Positions 59,985-64,000 of a stretch of DNA of 64,000 bases are shown here, piece after piece. Source of the stretch: a virus; IMG/VR virus record IMGVR_UViG_3300042868_005676, positions 1 to 64,000 of that record, one strand, 5' to 3'. The notes beneath the pieces were generated by a model. That model searched no databases, was not told where the DNA came from, and saw only the letters and a list, made by a program, of their open reading frames with translations. The position numbers and the translations under genes were made by a program. How positions within the stretch are numbered: the first letter of the stretch is position 1; every line of letters begins with the position of its first letter.

Positions 59985-59985
59985 A

Positions 59986-59995
59986 TCTGAGACCC
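59986..59995 (+). repeat. Intergenic copy of the interspersed TCTGAGNCC motif
   Basis: TCTGAGACCC lies in the 49-bp gap between MazG-like and basic-protein genes, next to a promoter box. No coding constraint explains it with the chosen starts. Confidence 0.65.
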
Positions 59996-60017
59996 ATCGA
60001 AAAAACAAATAAAGTTT

Positions 60018-60293
60018 TTATTTTTTTGTTGTTTTACCATTATGACCATTTCTTGAGCGATTTTTAGATCTGTTCTCAAGTGTCATTTTACCAGACTTGG
60101 TATGGCTTAAATCTTTTCCAGCAGCATAACGCTTGCCGTATATGCCTCGCTTCTTTGCTTCTCCATTTAGTTCTGCTCTGTATTTTTTACGGGCAGGAGA
60201 AGACTGGTACGCTTTTTCTTTGGAATAGTCACGTCCTGTAGCCTTGTTAGACCCAGGACGTTTACTTTTCCCTATAATTTTGTTTTTAGGCAT
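60018..60293 (-). CDS. Very basic phage protein
   Basis: The 91-residue protein is rich in Lys, Arg and Gly (RKKYRAELNGEAKKRGIYGK, then DLSHTKSGKMTLENRSKNRS). I remember this ending from small basic proteins of many phages. It probably binds nucleic acid and may be packaged in the virion. It lies between the small basic gene at 60296 and the MazG-like gene. Confidence 0.6.
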   Translation of the reverse strand: MPKNKIIGKSKRPGSNKATGRDYSKEKAYQSSPARKKYRAELNGEAKKRGIYGKRYAAGKDLSHTKSGKMTLENRSKNRSRNGHNGKTTKK

Positions 60294-60295
60294 AA

Positions 60296-60442
60296 TTATT
60301 TTTTCTTAGCAGTTTTAGCAGATTGTTTAAATGCCTTCGCTGTCGGTGCACCCTTTGTGCCCGGCTTTCTCATTTTCTCACCGCTGCCTGCTGCAATACG
60401 CTTTTTCTTAGCGTTTATGTTTGCGTACAAACCTCGCTTCAT
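60296..60442 (-). CDS. 48-residue basic phage protein
   Basis: A short frame reads MKRGLYANINAKKKRIAAGS and ends AKTAKKK. MKRGLYANIN is a start I recognise from many phages. It sits between the 101-residue fibre partner (2 nt) and the 91-residue basic protein (2 nt), so it belongs to the same operon. Confidence 0.6.
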   Translation of the reverse strand: MKRGLYANINAKKKRIAAGSGEKMRKPGTKGAPTAKAFKQSAKTAKKK

Positions 60443-60443
60443 T

Positions 60444-60749
60444 TTACTGAATAATAGTTACAGAGTCCTCACCTAAAACTTGCTCGATTTGTGCTACACA
60501 CTTTTCGTGTACAACTAAAGCAACTTGTCCCCAAAATTCTTGAACAGTTAATTCTGTTTGAACTTGATTTGGAAGAGAACTTACATTTAGTGGTGACTTA
60601 CCGTCTACCCAATCTTGCTGACTTTTATAGTAACTCAAGTTAACCCAGTTCGAGTTAGGAGCTAATATAAAAATGTTTAGATAAGCAAAGGCATTCGATA
60701 CCTCGAACCCTTCGTCTGTTGTTAGTTTTTTATTTATTTGTAGTGCCAT
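60444..60749 (-). CDS. Small fibre-associated protein (paralogue of 1487-1792)
   Basis: The 101-residue protein has the same length and order as the left paralogue and begins MALQINKKLTTDEGFEVSNA. Differences are scattered conservative changes (for example Q/S, T/K), indicating an old duplication under constraint. It starts 11 nt after the fibre gene at 60761, as in the left copy. A fibre chaperone or small tail part is the best guess. Confidence 0.7.
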   Translation of the reverse strand: MALQINKKLTTDEGFEVSNAFAYLNIFILAPNSNWVNLSYYKSQQDWVDGKSPLNVSSLPNQVQTELTVQEFWGQVALVVHEKCVAQIEQVLGEDSVTIIQ

Positions 60750-60760
60750 AATTTTATTTA

Positions 60761-61975
60761 TTAATATGCTACTTCTACTAAAGCAACCTTTGAAACTATT
60801 CTGAATGTCACAGAACCACCACCGCTAAACAATGGAGCATTGAATACTATTTCTAGTTGTTGACTAGCACCGCTATTTATATCAATAGCACACGTTGCCA
60901 TAGATGTATCATTTTTAATACTAGTGGTATCTATAGATCCTACAATAGAAGATGTACCCCCTATGCGTTTAAACAATAAACAATCTTTCTGCATATAGCA
61001 GTCTCCCACAGTCACACCCGTTGCAGTTCCCGTAATTGCAGTTACTACTGCGATAGTGTCAATTTGAACATTCCATGCTCGGTTGTTGCCTGAAGGAATA
61101 ATTAAGTTTGTTACACCTGTTCCATCTAAAGATAAAACTGTTGTTCCTCCCGTTGTTAAAGATGCTGAACGCATAGGAACTAAATTCGATAATTGTGCCT
61201 CGCCATTACCTACAAAACCTCCATTTGTAGAAAAAGTTTGCATTCCTTGTAAATATGCTATAGCTCCTAATCCAGAAGCATTAGAATATTTAGCACTTGC
61301 AGTATTTTGATAACCAATAGAAACACCAGATTCTGCGTTTGCAGTACAAGACCTTCCTATTGCTACACTTCCAATTCCAGTTGCATTATTATTGCCACCT
61401 AAAGAAACTGTAGAAGTGTTTGATGCTACACTAGCAGCACCACCAGCAATTGAACGCTGCCCACTTGCCGTATTATTCTGCCCACCAACAACAGTTGCAT
61501 GAGTGTTTGTTGATGCTGTGTTGGATTGACCGCCTGAGATGGTTGAGCCAAAAGAACTTGCATTATTTCCATAACCACCACCTATACTAGAAGAATCTGC
61601 AGTAGCATTATTATCATAACCACCAGCAACAGTAGAATGATCTAATGTAGCATCATTTCTATATCCACCACCAACAGTACTATAATTACTAGATGATGTA
61701 TTAGAAAATCCTCCACCTATAGTACTATATACCCCGCTTGCAACTTGAGTATTGATTTGACGATTTCTTTGAAAATCTACACTATATGTTCCTCTCAAAT
61801 TTCCACCTGTAACAGTGCCATCGGGAATTTGAGCCACTAATGCACCAGTACCATTTGGAGCTATGACTAAACTTGAGTTAGTTGAATCCGCTTGTATAAC
61901 AGTTGCTGTCTGCGTTGTTACCGCAGGATCAGATGTTAATTTTAATCTTGAAAATAATTTTGTAAATGCTCCCAT
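60761..61975 (-). CDS. Tail fibre with YadA-head-like repeats
   Basis: The 404-residue protein has a short N-terminus, then residues ~75-245 of tandem GGG-Y-N-ATxDxST and GGQSNTASTNT type repeats, a YadA-head-like beta-roll. The last ~140 residues are the shared LSLDGTGVTNLIIP...LVEVAY domain. It is closely related to 1804-3987: bases 61497-61543 are identical to 2540-2586 (47 bp). It probably forms a receptor-binding trimer. The N-terminal virion-attachment region differs from the other two fibres. Confidence 0.8.
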   Translation of the reverse strand: MGAFTKLFSRLKLTSDPAVTTQTATVIQADSTNSSLVIAPNGTGALVAQIPDGTVTGGNLRGTYSVDFQRNRQINTQVASGVYSTIGGGFSNTSSSNYSTVGGGYRNDATLDHSTVAGGYDNNATADSSSIGGGYGNNASSFGSTISGGQSNTASTNTHATVVGGQNNTASGQRSIAGGAASVASNTSTVSLGGNNNATGIGSVAIGRSCTANAESGVSIGYQNTASAKYSNASGLGAIAYLQGMQTFSTNGGFVGNGEAQLSNLVPMRSASLTTGGTTVLSLDGTGVTNLIIPSGNNRAWNVQIDTIAVVTAITGTATGVTVGDCYMQKDCLLFKRIGGTSSIVGSIDTTSIKNDTSMATCAIDINSGASQQLEIVFNAPLFSGGGSVTFRIVSKVALVEVAY

Positions 61976-61980
61976 AATTT

Positions 61981-63441
61981 TTAGTATGCCACTTCGACTA
62001 ATGAAACTTTTGCAACTATTCGCATAGTTACACTACCTCCACCAGCAAATGTTGGGCCAGTGAATGTCATTGCTAATTGTTGAGATGCTCCTGCTGTGTA
62101 TGTCATAGAACAAGTGTCCATGATTAAACTATCTGAGGCCGATGCATCTCGTATAAAATTTCGTACAGAACTTGTACCACCAATTCTCTTGAATCCAAAT
62201 AGCGATTCTCCTGTGATTATATCTCCTACAGTTATACCTGTGGCAGTTCCCGTAATTCCAGTTACTACAGCTACCCAATCAACTGATACATTCCATGCTC
62301 TGTTTGTTGCAAGTGAATATGAAATATTGGGAATAATTAAATTTGTTACTCCAGTTCCGTCCAATGATAAAACTGTTGTTCCTCCAGTTGTTAACGTATC
62401 ATTTTTTGAAGATACCAATTGAGAAGCTTGAGAGCCACCGTTTATATTTACTCCGTTTGAAATTGCAAATTGATTGTGTAAAGTTGCCCTTGAATTTGTA
62501 TTAAAAGAAATTGATAAAGTTTCATCTGACTTACCTTCATTAAAAGCTATAGATTGAATTCCACTTGCATTGCCTTTATTAATTACCATTGAATTAGAAC
62601 CAGTTGCGCTAGAACCAGAAGTACTATTTAAAACCATAGATTGACTACCGCTTGCAGTGGCATACATACTATTTAAAACACAACTTATTCCAGCATTAGC
62701 CGTATTACCTTCTCCGCCAATAACTATAGAACGATTATTTGAGGCTATATTACCTCCCGATCCACCCATGCATAAAGAATTTGTACCTGAGGCTGTATTG
62801 CTATTTCCCCCAGCAATTGAACGCTGCCCACTTGCAGTATTGCTTGATCCGCCTATTACACTAGCGTGAGTATTAGTAGAAGTAGCATTACCTTCACCAC
62901 CTCCAATAAATCCCCTATCGCTATTGTTATTGTTATTTAATCCACCTGTTGTTACAGCATGATTCTGGAGAGCACGATTTTGTTGTCCGCCTCCTACATA
63001 ACTATAAACACCACTTGCCTTATTTGATACACCACCGCCAACTACAGAGTAGTTACCGCTAGCAACCTCGTCAGCATTATTTCTAGTCTTCTGTAAATCA
63101 ACAGAAAATAAACCCCTGCTATTACCCCCAAAGTTTGTATTGTCGGGAGCATTTCTCATCAGAGGGCCATTATTATTAGTACTTAAAATAAGTCCGTTAT
63201 CTACAACGCTAGACTGAATTAAAGCCGCAGCTTGAACCGTACTAGCAGAACTATTTTTAAGTGATAGTGTATTACCAACAAGAAGAGGGTTTGAATTTAC
63301 ATAACCATCAATCAACTCCTTGGGAGCAATCTTTTTGGTTTCTACGTCTGAAGTATCTACTACTGGTAACCAGTCTACTACAGAATCTAAGTTAGATCCC
63401 GTAAGTACATTGAGTTGTGATATTTTCTGATTGGTTGCCAT
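61981..63441 (-). CDS. Tail fibre with YadA-head-like repeats
   Basis: The 486-residue protein starts MATNQKISQLNVLTGSNLDS, related in style to the 401-residue fibre. Residues ~130-330 are Gly/Asn/Ser-rich beta-roll repeats (GGSSNTASGQRS and variants), followed by the shared C-terminal domain ending LVEVAY. It overlaps the small gene upstream by 1 nt and is followed by the next fibre after 5 nt. It is likely one of several alternative or co-assembled receptor-binding proteins. Confidence 0.8.
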   Translation of the reverse strand: MATNQKISQLNVLTGSNLDSVVDWLPVVDTSDVETKKIAPKELIDGYVNSNPLLVGNTLSLKNSSASTVQAAALIQSSVVDNGLILSTNNNGPLMRNAPDNTNFGGNSRGLFSVDLQKTRNNADEVASGNYSVVGGGVSNKASGVYSYVGGGQQNRALQNHAVTTGGLNNNNNSDRGFIGGGEGNATSTNTHASVIGGSSNTASGQRSIAGGNSNTASGTNSLCMGGSGGNIASNNRSIVIGGEGNTANAGISCVLNSMYATASGSQSMVLNSTSGSSATGSNSMVINKGNASGIQSIAFNEGKSDETLSISFNTNSRATLHNQFAISNGVNINGGSQASQLVSSKNDTLTTGGTTVLSLDGTGVTNLIIPNISYSLATNRAWNVSVDWVAVVTGITGTATGITVGDIITGESLFGFKRIGGTSSVRNFIRDASASDSLIMDTCSMTYTAGASQQLAMTFTGPTFAGGGSVTMRIVAKVSLVEVAY

Positions 63442-63569
63442 TAGTATTCTTTTAACATTTGTGCGCCAGTCTCTAATAATAAATTAAAGCCAGTCTCTAA
63501 CTGAATAGGAAAATCGAAGAATATTCTTCTAATCCTTCTGCGAGATATTGGTAATCCAAAACCAATCAT
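63441..63569 (-). CDS. 42-residue hypothetical protein
   Basis: A short frame reads MIGFGLPISRRRIRRIFFDF and ends LLETGAQMLKEY. Both its start and its stop overlap the neighbours as TAATG, so it is embedded in the operon by coupling. The repeat QLETGFN/LLETGAQ is visible. The function is unknown. Confidence 0.5.
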   Translation of the reverse strand: MIGFGLPISRRRIRRIFFDFPIQLETGFNLLLETGAQMLKEY

Positions 63570-63853
63570 TATGGATAATAAGCAATTATGCTACCAGAGT
63601 TTAATCTAATCGAAGTGAAGTATTTTTCCTTCGCAGAACTAATTAACATTCCTTGTCTAATTGTTAATCCACTGAGACCCATTGTACTAGTAATGTCAAC
63701 TCCTTTATCATCAATGATTTCTGCAACTTCACAATCAGCATTTACAACAAATGCTTGGAATGCTCCAGTTACAGCGATTGTACCAGCGATTGCTCTGCAA
63801 CCTGTTAGTCCACCTTGAAAGTCTATTGACCTAGATTCAATTATGTCTGCCAT
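63569..63853 (-). CDS. Hypothetical small virion protein
   Basis: The 94-residue protein is beta-rich with GLTGCRAIAGTIAVTGAFQA. It leads the right fibre operon, directly after a TATATTTG box. It could be a small head or tail component. No family is assigned with confidence. Confidence 0.55.
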   Translation of the reverse strand: MADIIESRSIDFQGGLTGCRAIAGTIAVTGAFQAFVVNADCEVAEIIDDKGVDITSTMGLSGLTIRQGMLISSAKEKYFTSIRLNSGSIIAYYP

Positions 63854-63857
63854 AATA

Positions 63858-63865
63858 CAAATATA
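63858..63865 (-). promoter_or_regulatory. TATATTTG promoter box of the right fibre operon
   Basis: The minus strand reads TATATTTG-TATT-ATG, the same arrangement as at 5840, four bases before the start codon. Confidence 0.5.
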
Positions 63866-63877
63866 ACGAAAAAAATG

Positions 63878-64000
63878 TTATTTTCCTTGACCTCTATATA
63901 GCTTCTTATAATTCTTACTAGACTTTGATTTGCTAGTCTTAGTTTTAGCACTTACACCAGGTCTTTTTATTGTGGGTTTTGGTTTCCACCTAACCGCTTC
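63878..64000 (-). CDS. Basic protein, N-terminus cut by window edge
   Basis: The last 40 residues of a minus-strand gene are visible, Lys/Ser-rich and ending NYKKLYRGQGK. The start lies beyond the right edge. It ends 13 bases before the promoter box of the fibre operon. Similar short basic phage proteins exist; the function is unknown. Confidence 0.5.
   Translation of the reverse strand, partial: EAVRWKPKPTIKRPGVSAKTKTSKSKSSKNYKKLYRGQGK

Noticed and set aside
60761-63441. Dense short repeats suggesting a CRISPR array
   Set aside because: The repeats are degenerate, of varied length and in frame within long fibre genes. They encode beta-roll repeats, not identical direct repeats with unique spacers.
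1-64000. Stop-codon reassignment, as known in some crAss-like phages
   Set aside because: All core genes (capsid, portal, terminase, polymerase, helicase) are intact full-length frames in the standard bacterial code.

Overview
The window is part of the genome of a tailed double-stranded DNA phage of a Bacteroidota host, most likely a flavobacterium-like bacterium. The DNA is AT-rich. Many genes have a Bacteroidota -7 box (TAnnTTTG) directly upstream, often with a TTTG or TTG about 19-21 bases before it, and A-rich leaders replace most Shine-Dalgarno sites. Terminase, portal, scaffold, capsid, connector rings and a 1523-residue 'stabilisation/muzzle'-like protein are encoded together with family-B DNA polymerase, primase-helicase and an SSB. 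This matches short-tailed phages related to the crAss-like group (Crassvirales or neighbouring podoviruses). The assignment rests on remembered family resemblance, not on a search, and no giant crAss-type RNA polymerase was seen here.

Layout. Positions 1-32,831 (minus strand) hold the virion module. Read in the direction of transcription it runs portal, scaffold, major capsid protein, head auxiliary protein, three ring/adaptor proteins, muzzle-like protein, two internal proteins, a 3276-residue polyvalent ejection-type protein, then tail fibre genes running off the left edge. Positions 32.8-34.2 kb (minus) hold a noncoding regulatory stretch, RusA resolvase and two small regulator-like genes. 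Positions 34.3-37.7 kb (plus) hold recombination and modification genes: SSB, YqaJ nuclease, HNH protein and a C5 methyltransferase with a second long reading frame inside it. Positions 37.75-38.5 kb hold a candidate small RNA and a gene-free, repeat-bearing, origin-like region.

Positions 38.5-48.1 kb (plus) are an early accessory region of small genes, two more methyltransferase-like proteins, a serine recombinase, a free-standing DnaA DNA-binding domain, a helicase-loader-like protein and a membrane-anchored glucosaminidase. Positions 48.1-52.3 kb (plus) are the replication core (primase-helicase, DNA polymerase B). Positions 52.3-60.4 kb (minus) hold the large terminase, small genes, a PD-(D/E)XK nuclease, a u-spanin candidate, a GIY-YIG/HTH fusion, a structured RNA and tRNA-like region, class II ribonucleotide reductase and a MazG-like protein. 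Positions 60.4-64.0 kb (minus) hold a second fibre module homologous to the left one.

Three observations stand out. (1) A short asymmetric motif, CTGAGNCC (extended form TCTGAGNCCSAA), occurs 42 times by my manual count, inside genes in every frame and in two intergenic gaps. Its orientation is almost uniform left of about 37 kb and mixed to the right. (2) The cytosine methyltransferase gene is overprinted by a 278-codon frame that itself looks like a known phage protein family. (3) Compact noncoding RNA genes appear to exist at 37.78 kb (plus) and 57.67 kb (minus), each with its own promoter and terminator.
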